Below are positions 6,345 to 14,428 of a stretch of DNA of 17,478 bases, in pieces. Position 1 is the stretch's first letter. Every line of letters begins with the position of its first letter. This stretch comes from Ignavibacteriales bacterium. GTDB taxonomy: Bacteria; Bacteroidota; Ignavibacteria; Ignavibacteriales; Melioribacteraceae. The position numbers were made by a program, and so were the translations under genes. The stretch covers positions 1-17,478 of the forward strand of contig JAGVBL010000285.1 of NCBI GenBank assembly GCA_020059785.1. Direction: 5' to 3'. The notes under the pieces were generated by a model. That model searched no databases, had not been told where the DNA came from, and saw only the letters and a program-made list of their open reading frames with translations.

Positions 6345-7887
6345 CAACCCGCTGAACATTTTTTAGAATTTCGTCATTATTAACAAGCTCTAAGATTTTA
6401 TCTAAATCTTTTTTCAAAATACGATCTCGTTTAAGGTATGGAATATGTTTTCTAATTGCACGATAAGCTGCATTAGTACCGACCCCGCATTTTAACGGTT
6501 TAAGAAAATCAATTCCCTGGGAAGCGAGAAGCATTTCTATTGCAATTACATTCTGAACATTCTTTAATACCTGGTAACACTTTCTTGCAGAAATTGAACC
6601 CATTGAATTCAGATCCTCTTTACCGGCGGATGTAGGAATAGAATCTACACTTGCCGGATGAGATAAAACTTTATTTTCCGAAACGAGAGCCGCTGCAGTG
6701 TATTGCGCAATCATATATCCGGAATTTAAACCTCCTTCTTCGGCAAGAAACTTTGGTAATTTTTCTGATGATCCATTTGTAAGCCGATCAATTCTTCTTT
6801 CTGAAATGTTTGCCAGTTCGGATAATGCAATTGCCATAAAATCTAAGGGTAATGCAAGCGGCTGCCCATGAAAATTTCCGCCGCTGATGTAATCTTTATC
6901 TTCAGGGAATATAATCGGATTGTCGTTTACTGAATTCAATTCAATTTCAATACGCGAACAAACATAATTAATTGCATCTCTGGAGGCACCATGTATCTGC
7001 GGAATGCAGCGGATTGAATATGAATCCTGAACACGCGGATCGTCCTGTAAATGCGAATCGCGTATTTCACTTTTACTTATCAACGCTAAAATATTCTTAG
7101 CAGATTCTATTTGCCCGGCGTAAGGTCTTAGCTTATGAACGCGTGAATCGAAAGCGCGGTCGGTGGCGCGAAGAGCTTCGTGAGAAAGTGCGCCGGCAAT
7201 ATCTGCTAACCTCATCATTTTTTTCGCTTGTATACAAATGAATGCACCATAAGCAGTCATCATTTGAGTGCCGTTAATTAATGCTAATCCTTCTTTTGCA
7301 GAAAGTTTTGCCGGGGCTAAACCGAATTTCTTAAATGTTGATTTTGAGGAGATGGTTCTAACATTGTGTGCATCCGGACTCATTACGTTGTTAATTATTT
7401 GAACATCGCCTTTGCCGATCATTGCAAGAACAAGGTGAGAAAGGGGAGCGAGATCCCCGCTTGCACCAACAGAACCTTGTGATGGAATAACAGGAATTAT
7501 ATTGTTGTTTATCATATCAATTAATAGCTGGAGTGTATCAAGCCGAATTCCTGAATATCCGCTTGCAAGTGCATTAACCCGCAACAACATCATCAGCTTT
7601 ACAATAAATGGCGGTAAGTTTTCTCCAACTCCGGCGGTATGACTTATAATTAAATTCTCCTGGAGTTTTTCAATATCCTTAACCGGAATAGAAACACTTG
7701 AGAAACCGCCGAAGCCGGTTGTTACACCGTAAATTATTTTTCCTTTTTTAACCCACTCATCAATTAACTCACGGGATTTTATTACTTTGCTTTTGGATTC
7801 TTTAGACAGAAAAACTTGCGGATTATTGTCTAAAAAATATTCGATCTTATCTAAGGTTAAAGATTTTCCATCAACAATTAATTTCAT
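6331..7887 (-). CDS. hutH: Histidine ammonia-lyase family protein with canonical MIO site
   Basis: A 518-residue HAL/PAL-family enzyme. The active site is fully HAL-like: Y53 (YGVTTGFG), S82-H83, the MIO triad A142-S143-G144 in GSVGASGDLAP, N205, Q287, Y290 and R293 (VQDSYSIR), F339 (SGGNFHG) and E424 (GKED). Histidine to urocanate is the likely reaction. I chose the ATG at 7887, not one 30 codons upstream: it places Y53, H83 and S143 exactly at the P. putida HAL positions, and the longer form would overlap the upstream lectin gene. The AGGGAAG-like ribosome site is weak. It lies 55 bases after the lectin gene and may be the end of the long minus-strand operon. Similarity to the other HAL in the window is only moderate by eye, so they are old paralogues. 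The gene symbol is tentative because no other hut gene is present. Confidence 0.9.
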   Translation of the reverse strand: MKLIVDGKSLTLDKIEYFLDNNPQVFLSKESKSKVIKSRELIDEWVKKGKIIYGVTTGFGGFSSVSIPVKDIEKLQENLIISHTAGVGENLPPFIVKLMMLLRVNALASGYSGIRLDTLQLLIDMINNNIIPVIPSQGSVGASGDLAPLSHLVLAMIGKGDVQIINNVMSPDAHNVRTISSKSTFKKFGLAPAKLSAKEGLALINGTQMMTAYGAFICIQAKKMMRLADIAGALSHEALRATDRAFDSRVHKLRPYAGQIESAKNILALISKSEIRDSHLQDDPRVQDSYSIRCIPQIHGASRDAINYVCSRIEIELNSVNDNPIIFPEDKDYISGGNFHGQPLALPLDFMAIALSELANISERRIDRLTNGSSEKLPKFLAEEGGLNSGYMIAQYTAAALVSENKVLSHPASVDSIPTSAGKEDLNSMGSISARKCYQVLKNVQNVIAIEMLLASQGIDFLKPLKCGVGTNAAYRAIRKHIPYLKRDRILKKDLDKILELVNNDEILKNVQRVVTLI

Positions 7888-7942
7888 TTTACTTCCCGCT
7901 TTAATATTTCCATCTTTGTGTCTTATTGGCTTTGTGATAAAA

Positions 7943-8344
7943 TTATTTAAAAGCAATCCAGCTCCCGCCGGCAGCATTTACTTTTGTATTACCCCACACA
8001 ACTACTTTCAAAACAAATCCATCGCGAGAAACTCCAGTAACATCCACAGCTATCTTTAGACCTCTTGATTCCAGTGTTTGATTTACTTTTGAGTTTGCCT
8101 CTACCTCAAATTTGTCCCCCTGCAAATCGATTAAACTGAGCGATGCTAAAACAGTCGGCTTTTCTGAAAATGGTTTTTCGAAATTCACTTCAATAATTGT
8201 CTCTCTTTTCCCCTCATTTGCCTTCAGATTAAATCCTTTGGTGGATTTATCTATAAAGAAAGTTGCGCCCTGAACCTGGGCAAGAATATTAACCGTTGTA
8301 AATAAAAGAAGAGTAAAAATAGAAATCATATAATTCCTGTTCAT
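7943..8344 (-). CDS. Secreted H-type-lectin-like protein
   Basis: A 133-residue protein with a Sec signal peptide (charged start, hydrophobic core, probable cleavage after ILA near residue 22). About 70 residues at the C-terminal end follow the H-type lectin pattern: EVNFEKPFSEKPTVLASLSLIDL, then a stretch ending DVTGVSRDGFVLKVVVW, and a final GGSWIAFK. H-type lectins are small six-stranded beta sandwiches that bind sugars such as GalNAc, often as trimers; in bacteria their role is mostly unknown. A GTGAGG ribosome site precedes the ATG. The gene starts seven bases after hflX and ends 55 bases before the second HAL gene. The family assignment is by pattern, so moderately sure; sugar binding is untested. 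Confidence 0.72.
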   Translation of the reverse strand: MNRNYMISIFTLLLFTTVNILAQVQGATFFIDKSTKGFNLKANEGKRETIIEVNFEKPFSEKPTVLASLSLIDLQGDKFEVEANSKVNQTLESRGLKIAVDVTGVSRDGFVLKVVVWGNTKVNAAGGSWIAFK

Positions 8345-8351
8345 AAAAACC

Positions 8352-9632
8352 TCACTGTTTATTTGAAATTAATTTTTTAATCTGGTTGTGATTTGCGCTG
8401 CTTGCCCTGTAATCAAGGATTACAAAATCGTCATCGTATTCTGCATTAATTACTTCTGCAAGTTCATAAATCTTGGAAATTATTTTGGAATTTGCATGAT
8501 TAATCTTAACCCGGTGAGCGGAAAAATTCATTTCAAAAATATCATTAAGCGAATCGTGAAGTTTACCAATTCCGATTCCACGCTCCGCAGAAATAAATAT
8601 TGATCCGGGATAATGATTAGAAAGAGTTTCTATTATATGCCGGTCCTTCAATAGGTCAATCTTGTTAAATATTTTCAGCTCTTTTTTATTACCGCAGCTT
8701 AGTTCTTTTAATGTTTCTTCAACAACCTTAATATGATCCTCGTAAAACTCATTCGATACATCAATTATATGAAGAATTACATCTGCATCTTTTACTACAT
8801 TTAAAGTGCTCTTGAATGATGCAACTAAATTATGCGGGAGCTTACGGATAAACCCTACCGTATCGCTTAAAAGAATTTTTTTGTTCTTATCAATCTCGAA
8901 CGACCGCGTAGTTGAATCGAGAGTTGCAAACAGTTTATCCTCAGCCAGTACACCAGCATTAGTAAGAAAATTTAACAGTGTAGATTTGCCGGCATTAGTG
9001 TATCCAACAAGAGTAGCATTAATAAAATTTTTTCTGGAAGCACTCTTAGTTATCTGCTGGGCTTCAATTTTCTTAAGATTCTCCTTAAGCTTGCTAATTC
9101 TTGTGCGTATTATTCTTCTATCGGTTTCAATCTGTGTTTCGCCAGGACCCTTGGTACCAATACCTCCGTACTGTTTCGAAAGGTGCGTCCATGCACGTGT
9201 TAATCTCGGTAGCATATATTGTAATTGAGCAAGCTCTACCTGTGTTTTTGCTTCGCGGGTTTTAGCATGTGAAGCAAAAATATCTAATATCAAACCGCTC
9301 CTGTCAAGTACCTTCCTTTCGAATAGCTTTTCGAGATTTCTTACTTGTGTTGGATTTAAATCGTCATCAAAAATTACAAGCTGGATATCATTCAGTTCTA
9401 TTAACTGTGCAATTTCTTCTGCCTTTCCTTTGCCGATAAAAAATGCGGGATCGGGATGATTTTTATCTTGTAAAATTTTGAAAACTGTTTCAGCTCCGGC
9501 TGTATCTGTAAGCAGTTCTAATTCATCAAGATGTTCTTCTACCCGGTCTCTTGAAAAATTACCTGTCGATAGAGCTATTAATATAGCACGTTCTTTAGGT
9601 CTGTTCTTTATTTCTATGATAGTTGGCTTCAA
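8352..9632 (-). CDS. hflX: Ribosome-splitting GTPase HflX
   Basis: A 426-residue HflX of usual length. The N-terminal HflX domain includes FFIGKGKAEEI and DDDLNPTQVRNLE, followed by the glycine-rich linker YGGIGTKGPGETQ near residue 155. The GTPase domain has Walker A GYTNAGKST (210-218), G3 DTVGF (257-261), G4 NKID (323-326) and G5 SAERG (348-352). HflX binds the 50S subunit, splits stalled ribosomes under stress and hydrolyses GTP. The start is a TTG at 9630-9632: no ATG exists near the family's usual N-terminus, and the preceding in-frame codon set reaches the batA stop within six codons. GGAAAG about ten bases upstream is the likely ribosome site. It sits 18 bases after the BatA-like gene and seven before the lectin gene. 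Confidence 0.95.
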   Translation of the reverse strand: MKPTIIEIKNRPKERAILIALSTGNFSRDRVEEHLDELELLTDTAGAETVFKILQDKNHPDPAFFIGKGKAEEIAQLIELNDIQLVIFDDDLNPTQVRNLEKLFERKVLDRSGLILDIFASHAKTREAKTQVELAQLQYMLPRLTRAWTHLSKQYGGIGTKGPGETQIETDRRIIRTRISKLKENLKKIEAQQITKSASRKNFINATLVGYTNAGKSTLLNFLTNAGVLAEDKLFATLDSTTRSFEIDKNKKILLSDTVGFIRKLPHNLVASFKSTLNVVKDADVILHIIDVSNEFYEDHIKVVEETLKELSCGNKKELKIFNKIDLLKDRHIIETLSNHYPGSIFISAERGIGIGKLHDSLNDIFEMNFSAHRVKINHANSKIISKIYELAEVINAEYDDDFVILDYRASSANHNQIKKLISNKQ

Positions 9633-9650
9633 GTATCTTTTTTCTTTCCG

Positions 9651-11747
9651 TTAATGGTTTTTAATTTGCTCCATATCTTTCTTTGAGCTTTTTGCTACAA
9701 ACATCTCAATCAGTGCAAAAAACAATGCTGCAATAATAAAATATTTCCACAATTCAGTTCCAAATCTTGAATTGTAAATTTGTTCTGAAATATTCCTGTC
9801 CTCATCCAGAGTTTTGATTGAAATATCAAGACTAATTTTTTCAAAAAAGTTTTCCAGATCGGATATTGAATAATAGTCCGTAATTGATTCTCTCGCATCG
9901 TGATTAACAGAATAAAAATCAATCAAACGATTGCCCATATAAAATCTGTATGTTCCTGTTTGAGTAGTATTATTAAAACGAAAATAGATTTTATTCTTAA
10001 GTGAATCTGTATTTATGAATTCCGCCATATCATTTGGATAAACAACTTTTATTTGTCTTGATGCGGGAAGATTAATAAAAAGTTCCTCGCCGCAAATAGA
10101 ATTTCCATCCTCCTTAAAATGTGAAGAAAGATATAGAATGCTCTTGCTTAACAAAGCGGGGAAAAAAGATTTAAGTGGAAAATTATTCCAGCTTAATACC
10201 GGTAACGTGTTAAAAACCATGATTTTGCCTGAACCCGATTTATATTCGCTGAGGAGAGAGGATTTATCGAACATAGATATTATATTTTTTCCGCCAACAC
10301 CAGGGTTAACTTTCATGTAGTAATAAATATCGGGCGATTCAATTTTTGCCTTGGACTTATCTTCAAATAAATTTGCAAATAGCGGATGATTGAAATCAAC
10401 TTTATCGAATTGAACCGGTGAATCTTCGCTGTTCTTTTTGCCCACAAAGTTTTCCGGCAAAGGTATTTCCATAAAACGGAAGAAATTTCTAATTAAGTTC
10501 AGATCGCTGTTAGAACCCGGGAAAAATAATACACCACCACCGCCTTTACAATAATTTTTTAATTGATCAAATCCGTTCTCATTGGGCGGACCGATTAGAA
10601 CCACAGCATCATACTGTTGTAGCGGTTGCGAGGGTAATTGCGAATTGTTTGCTTCGGTTAATTGTAAAGAATTCATTGTCTGACTATTAAGAACCATTCT
10701 AATAAATTTAACGTCATCATAAGAATTATATAGGAGAAGCAATTTTATTTTATCCGGCACATAAAAACTTGTGAACCGCTTGTTGTCGTAAGAAATATCA
10801 TCGTCTTCAAGTTCTACAGATGCATTTACTAAACCAGTGTCGCTTAATGTAGTTTCGAAAAAGATATGCTTTGATTCACTGCTGTTTAGTGTAATACTCT
10901 GCTGAGCACTTCTCTTATTATTTATGAAGAGAGAAACAACCGTGCTGTTGTAATTAGTATTCGAGTAATTTTTTACTGCTGCCTGAAAATTTAACGATTT
11001 GTTCTTTTCGAATATCTGGGTGTTTAATCTGATGCTATCAACTCCAAGATTAACTGCGGATTTTTTTTGAAGATCGACGATAAAAAATCTTGTGTTCTGA
11101 AATAACCCGCTTAAATTAGAAAGCTCTGTTTCCCGGTTGAAAAAAGACCCCGATTGTAAGTCGGTTAAAAGGTAGACTTCCTTATTAAAATTTTTTGATT
11201 CATATAAAACCTTACCCGAGTTAATTAATGCATTGTTTAATGTTTTACGAACACCGGAAATTTGTATGCTTTCAATCTCTTTCTTCACAACATTGAAATC
11301 GGATTTTGCTTTTACCGTATAATTATTTTCTGTTACCAAAGGCACAATTGCAATTTCATCACCGCTTAGAAAATTAGTTAACAATTCGGATGCAATTTTT
11401 TTTGTTTTGTTAAGATATGAACCGTCATTGCCAACAATAGACATGCTGAATGTATTATCAATAATAAAGACTGCTGTAGTTTTAGCTGCAGAAGAGCCGC
11501 TTATCCCGGTTTTTACTGCCGGGCGGGAAAATGCAATTACAAGCAGAACAATAATTAAGACTCTTAACAAAAGCAGAAGCCATTGCTTTAGTTTAATTTT
11601 CCTGATTTTCGTTTTCTGCAGCTCCTTGAGGAATATTAATGTGCTGAACTCAACTTTCTTAAGTTTGCGAAGGTTAAGGAAATGAAGAATTATTGGTATT
11701 GATGCTGCTAACAATCCAATTAATATTGCCGGATTTAGAAATGTCAT
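9651..11747 (-). CDS. BatA-type double-transmembrane VWA protein
   Basis: A 698-residue membrane protein of the Bacteroidetes BatA/aerotolerance-like type. It begins with the N-terminal double-transmembrane module: hydrophobic residues 6-23, the basic FLNLRKLKKVEFSTLIFL segment, and a second membrane helix at about 55-75. A von Willebrand A domain follows, with the metal-site motif D97-N-T99-F-S101 (Thr instead of the commoner Ser) and a later YLLTDLQSG. Then come beta-rich and amidotransferase-like stretches (GGGVLFFPGS) and a C-terminal membrane helix at about 668-684. Such proteins are thought to assemble envelope complexes, often with MoxR ATPases, but none is seen here. The ATG has no clear ribosome site; a 10-base palindrome TAAGCGCTTA lies just before it. 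It is 49 bases after the glycosyltransferase gene. Confidence 0.85.
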   Translation of the reverse strand: MTFLNPAILIGLLAASIPIILHFLNLRKLKKVEFSTLIFLKELQKTKIRKIKLKQWLLLLLRVLIIVLLVIAFSRPAVKTGISGSSAAKTTAVFIIDNTFSMSIVGNDGSYLNKTKKIASELLTNFLSGDEIAIVPLVTENNYTVKAKSDFNVVKKEIESIQISGVRKTLNNALINSGKVLYESKNFNKEVYLLTDLQSGSFFNRETELSNLSGLFQNTRFFIVDLQKKSAVNLGVDSIRLNTQIFEKNKSLNFQAAVKNYSNTNYNSTVVSLFINNKRSAQQSITLNSSESKHIFFETTLSDTGLVNASVELEDDDISYDNKRFTSFYVPDKIKLLLLYNSYDDVKFIRMVLNSQTMNSLQLTEANNSQLPSQPLQQYDAVVLIGPPNENGFDQLKNYCKGGGGVLFFPGSNSDLNLIRNFFRFMEIPLPENFVGKKNSEDSPVQFDKVDFNHPLFANLFEDKSKAKIESPDIYYYMKVNPGVGGKNIISMFDKSSLLSEYKSGSGKIMVFNTLPVLSWNNFPLKSFFPALLSKSILYLSSHFKEDGNSICGEELFINLPASRQIKVVYPNDMAEFINTDSLKNKIYFRFNNTTQTGTYRFYMGNRLIDFYSVNHDARESITDYYSISDLENFFEKISLDISIKTLDEDRNISEQIYNSRFGTELWKYFIIAALFFALIEMFVAKSSKKDMEQIKNH

Positions 11748-11796
11748 TTAAGCGCTTATATTCCTAAATAAATGTCTGCTTGCCAATAAAACTATC

Positions 11797-12930
11797 TTAT
11801 AACTTAGTATTAGATCTATTGATGAGTAAGTGTTTATAAATACCGATTAATTTATTTGTAAAGGTAGTTAAATCAAACATTTCAATTGCACGTTTACGCG
11901 CAGCTTTACCGAATTCGTGTCTTAAGTTCTCGTCTTTAATTAATCTCTCTAACTTTTCTTTAAGATCCACCCAGTTCTTTTTCTCAAACAGAAAAGAGGT
12001 TACATTATCAACCGCAATATCGAGCACGCCGTCAGAATTTGAACAGACAGAAGGTTTGCCCATACTAAGTGCTTCTGCCAATGCGATTCCGAATGCTTCC
12101 GCATGTGACGGAAAAACAAAAATATCGAGAGCGGCTAAAACCTCTGGTGTGTCTTTTCTATACCCGGTGAAAATAATTTTATCAAGAATATCTAATCCGG
12201 CAGCCATTGCTTTTATTTCTGAGGCGTAGCTATCTTCACCCTTACTCGGTTCACCTACTATCATAAACCGAACGTTTTTATGTTTATGTAGAATATCATT
12301 TGCTGCCAGGATAAATTCTTCATGACCTTTACCCGGACTGAAACGGGCTATCATGCCTATCAGCAATTCATCATCTTTAATCCGGAACTCCTTGCGAACT
12401 AAATTTCTATCAACCTTATCTGCATTAAACCGCGCAGTATCAATTGAATTATGAAGCAGCTCAATTTTATCTTCGGTTAGCGGAGTGGTATCAACCAGAT
12501 TTTTAGAAATTACTTTACTTATTGCCAGTGCAAGATCAACACGTTTATAAATCCATTTATGTAAAAAATCTTTTTTAATAATGTATGAACCCATCTGTTT
12601 GGTAAGTAAAAGCGGTGTTGAAAGTTTTGAAATTTTCAACGCCGGAACCATCAACCATAAATCTTTTGATACATGACTATGAATAATATCGTATCTATTT
12701 TTTTTTATACTATTAGATACTTTAAAGTATTCGGGTATTTGAAAGTAGTTTCTATAACCGGAAATAATAATGGGAATGTGTTCACTCATTGCTTCTTTTT
12801 GAACACGGGAGTTTTTATAACACAACAGATCGGTTTCAATAGAATTATTTATAAGCTGTTTGGCGGTTTGAATAGAATACATTTCTAATCCGCCCCAGCT
12901 TCGGGATAAACATGTAAGCAATACTTTCAT
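11797..12930 (-). CDS. Family GT4 glycosyltransferase
   Basis: A 377-residue GT-B fold glycosyltransferase. The N-terminal acceptor domain starts MKVLLTCLSRSWGGLEMYS, with the glycine-rich loop typical of GT4, and DIIHSHVSKD near residue 81. The donor-sugar domain has ARFSPGKGHEEF with R196 and K201, and the retaining E-x7-E motif with E278 and E286 (HAEAFGIALAEALSMGKP). It should move a sugar from a nucleotide donor onto a lipid, polysaccharide or protein acceptor at the cytoplasmic face of the membrane; donor and acceptor cannot be told from sequence. Its ATG overlaps the stop of the SpoIID-domain gene by four bases (ATGA), so the two are translationally coupled. This suggests a joint envelope or cell-wall role. 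Confidence 0.93.
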   Translation of the reverse strand: MKVLLTCLSRSWGGLEMYSIQTAKQLINNSIETDLLCYKNSRVQKEAMSEHIPIIISGYRNYFQIPEYFKVSNSIKKNRYDIIHSHVSKDLWLMVPALKISKLSTPLLLTKQMGSYIIKKDFLHKWIYKRVDLALAISKVISKNLVDTTPLTEDKIELLHNSIDTARFNADKVDRNLVRKEFRIKDDELLIGMIARFSPGKGHEEFILAANDILHKHKNVRFMIVGEPSKGEDSYASEIKAMAAGLDILDKIIFTGYRKDTPEVLAALDIFVFPSHAEAFGIALAEALSMGKPSVCSNSDGVLDIAVDNVTSFLFEKKNWVDLKEKLERLIKDENLRHEFGKAARKRAIEMFDLTTFTNKLIGIYKHLLINRSNTKL

Positions 12931-14264
12931 GAATAGATCTTCTGAATTTTTGCACCGTTAAAATAATGGATAAGTATTTCATCAAACCCGTAGCCCTTTT
13001 CACCCATTACTGCCGCTCCAATCTGACAGAGCCCAACACCATGTCCCCAGCCGGCGCCATGCAAAATAAAATTCTGCGGTGTTCTGTTTATAATATTTTT
13101 CTTCTCTACAAAAAACGCTGAACTGTATAAATGAGTTTTAGATAATGTCTTTCTTATTTCTAGTTCCTTGCCGATAACCAGTTCCTTTTTTTCACCAACA
13201 ATTTTCAATTTGATAATTCTTCCGGAGTAACCGCGTTCTATGGGAATTAGATCTATTATTTCTCCAAAATCAATTCTACTTTTTTCATTAATTATTTCAG
13301 CTAACTCTTTCTGTGCGTACTCAACTTTCCATCGGAAAAAATTATTTGTAGGTCTATCGAAATCAACAAGAATCTGGGATAATATTTTCAAATCAGTTGT
13401 ATTGCAATATGCATGGGGGCTGGTTTTAATCCACCGCTCTGCTAATTTGTCTATTGTCAGATCGTAGTCAACACCATCAAGTTCAAATTTATAATCGGTA
13501 ACAGGCGATAAATAATGATGTTTAACCGGCTCCCACACATTTTCAAAAGATTCCGTCATTCCACCGCAGCACTTTGAATAACGTGTGTCGCAGATTTGAT
13601 TGTCGTATACAAGTACCAATCCTCTTGTAGATTCAACGGCGTTCAGAGCATTATCATTAATTATTTTGGTTACACCCTGATATCTCTGACAGTGATCATC
13701 TGCGCAGAAGTCATAATTAACATGTTCCTCCCGATCGTACCATCTAATAATTTCACTTTCTGTTATTACTTCGTTAACCGGTTTTCTTTTTTTATGCTGG
13801 CTTCTCTTTTCAAGTTGAGCAAGAAGCCATCCACGTGATACAATTGCGTGTGCTTTGAGCAATTCAAGAGAACTGTTTGAACTCATTTCCGATGATATAA
13901 CACTTACAAGGTATTCCTCCATTGGAATAATATTGATTGCTGTAAGAAGATTTTTTTCTTTTATAATTTTAAGAACTCCGCGGAATCTTTGATTCTCTTT
14001 TTTCTCCCAGTGAAATTGTTTACCAATAATTACATCTCTTAAAAGAAAAGATTCAATCTCAATATCTTCGGGAATTAAAATAATTTCATTAGCCGAATGA
14101 ATTTCCACACCATCCTTTAGAACAAGAATCTTATCATTTCCCGGTTTCGCGGTAAAGATTCCACTTTGCCGTTTACTTACTCCGGTTAAACTAAAATCCC
14201 CGTATAATTCAAACTTTATTTCACGAGCAGATAAAACACCTATGTTTATATTGGGCTCATCCAT
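12927..14264 (-). CDS. SpoIID/LytB-domain protein (non-sporulation homologue)
   Basis: A 445-residue protein. The SpoIID/LytB domain shows the IPMEEYLVSVISSEM segment with the likely catalytic E126, then ELLKAHAIVSRGWLL. A possible zinc site follows, H181-x5-C187-x4-C192, then CDTRYSKCCGGMTESFENVW, and the C-terminal GWGHGVGLCQIGA and HYFNG motifs. SpoIID enzymes are lytic transglycosylases that cut glycan strands lacking peptide stems, in sporulating firmicutes during engulfment; here the role is unknown, since nothing else suggests sporulation. There is no visible signal peptide or membrane segment: the protein begins MDEPNINIGVL. It heads the minus-strand gene string and overlaps the GT4 gene by four bases. 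Divergent from trhO across a 164-base gap. Confidence 0.9.
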   Translation of the reverse strand: MDEPNINIGVLSAREIKFELYGDFSLTGVSKRQSGIFTAKPGNDKILVLKDGVEIHSANEIILIPEDIEIESFLLRDVIIGKQFHWEKKENQRFRGVLKIIKEKNLLTAINIIPMEEYLVSVISSEMSSNSSLELLKAHAIVSRGWLLAQLEKRSQHKKRKPVNEVITESEIIRWYDREEHVNYDFCADDHCQRYQGVTKIINDNALNAVESTRGLVLVYDNQICDTRYSKCCGGMTESFENVWEPVKHHYLSPVTDYKFELDGVDYDLTIDKLAERWIKTSPHAYCNTTDLKILSQILVDFDRPTNNFFRWKVEYAQKELAEIINEKSRIDFGEIIDLIPIERGYSGRIIKLKIVGEKKELVIGKELEIRKTLSKTHLYSSAFFVEKKNIINRTPQNFILHGAGWGHGVGLCQIGAAVMGEKGYGFDEILIHYFNGAKIQKIYS

Positions 14265-14428
14265 TTTTAATGCAAAACCTGAATTTTGTTTATAAATATA
14301 GTAATGCTTTACTTAATTAGGTAGGACGAATGAATTCAATTATCCTAAGATAATTATGGAAGTGCCGGTATTTTCTGTAATAATCCGGATTTCTTATCTT
14401 TGTTCCCCAAAATTATAAGAAATAAAAA
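14265..14428. other. Divergent intergenic region between the SpoIID gene and trhO
   Basis: A 164-base AT-rich gap that must hold the start signals of both the long minus-strand gene string and trhO. I see a good promoter candidate only toward trhO (listed separately) and no RNA gene or open reading frame. Neither gene has a strong ribosome site at its start. Confidence 0.5.
14371..14402 (+). promoter_or_regulatory. Bacteroidetes-type promoter candidate for trhO
   Basis: TATCTTTG at 14395-14402 is a full match to the -7 element TAnnTTTG of the Bacteroidetes housekeeping sigma factor. A T-rich TTTTC lies 19 bases upstream (14371-14375), near the -33 position. Transcription would start close to base 14409, giving a leader of about 20 bases. 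Confidence 0.5.

Noticed and set aside
3922..7887. A histidine-utilisation (hut) operon
   Set aside because: Only HAL-family genes are present; no urocanase, imidazolonepropionase, formimidoylglutamase or regulator is seen nearby.
7888..7977. A 30-codon N-terminal extension of the second HAL gene starting at 7977
   Set aside because: It overlaps the upstream lectin gene in another frame, and starting at 7887 puts Y53, H83 and S143 exactly at the P. putida HAL positions.
11749..11758. Perfect 10-base palindrome TAAGCGCTTA as an operator of the BatA-like gene
   Set aside because: One short palindrome inside a gene string with no known regulator is too little evidence; noted with the gene only.
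12927..14264. SpoIID as a sign of an endospore former
   Set aside because: No other sporulation gene is present, and SpoIID/LytB-domain homologues are common in non-sporulating bacteria of this group.
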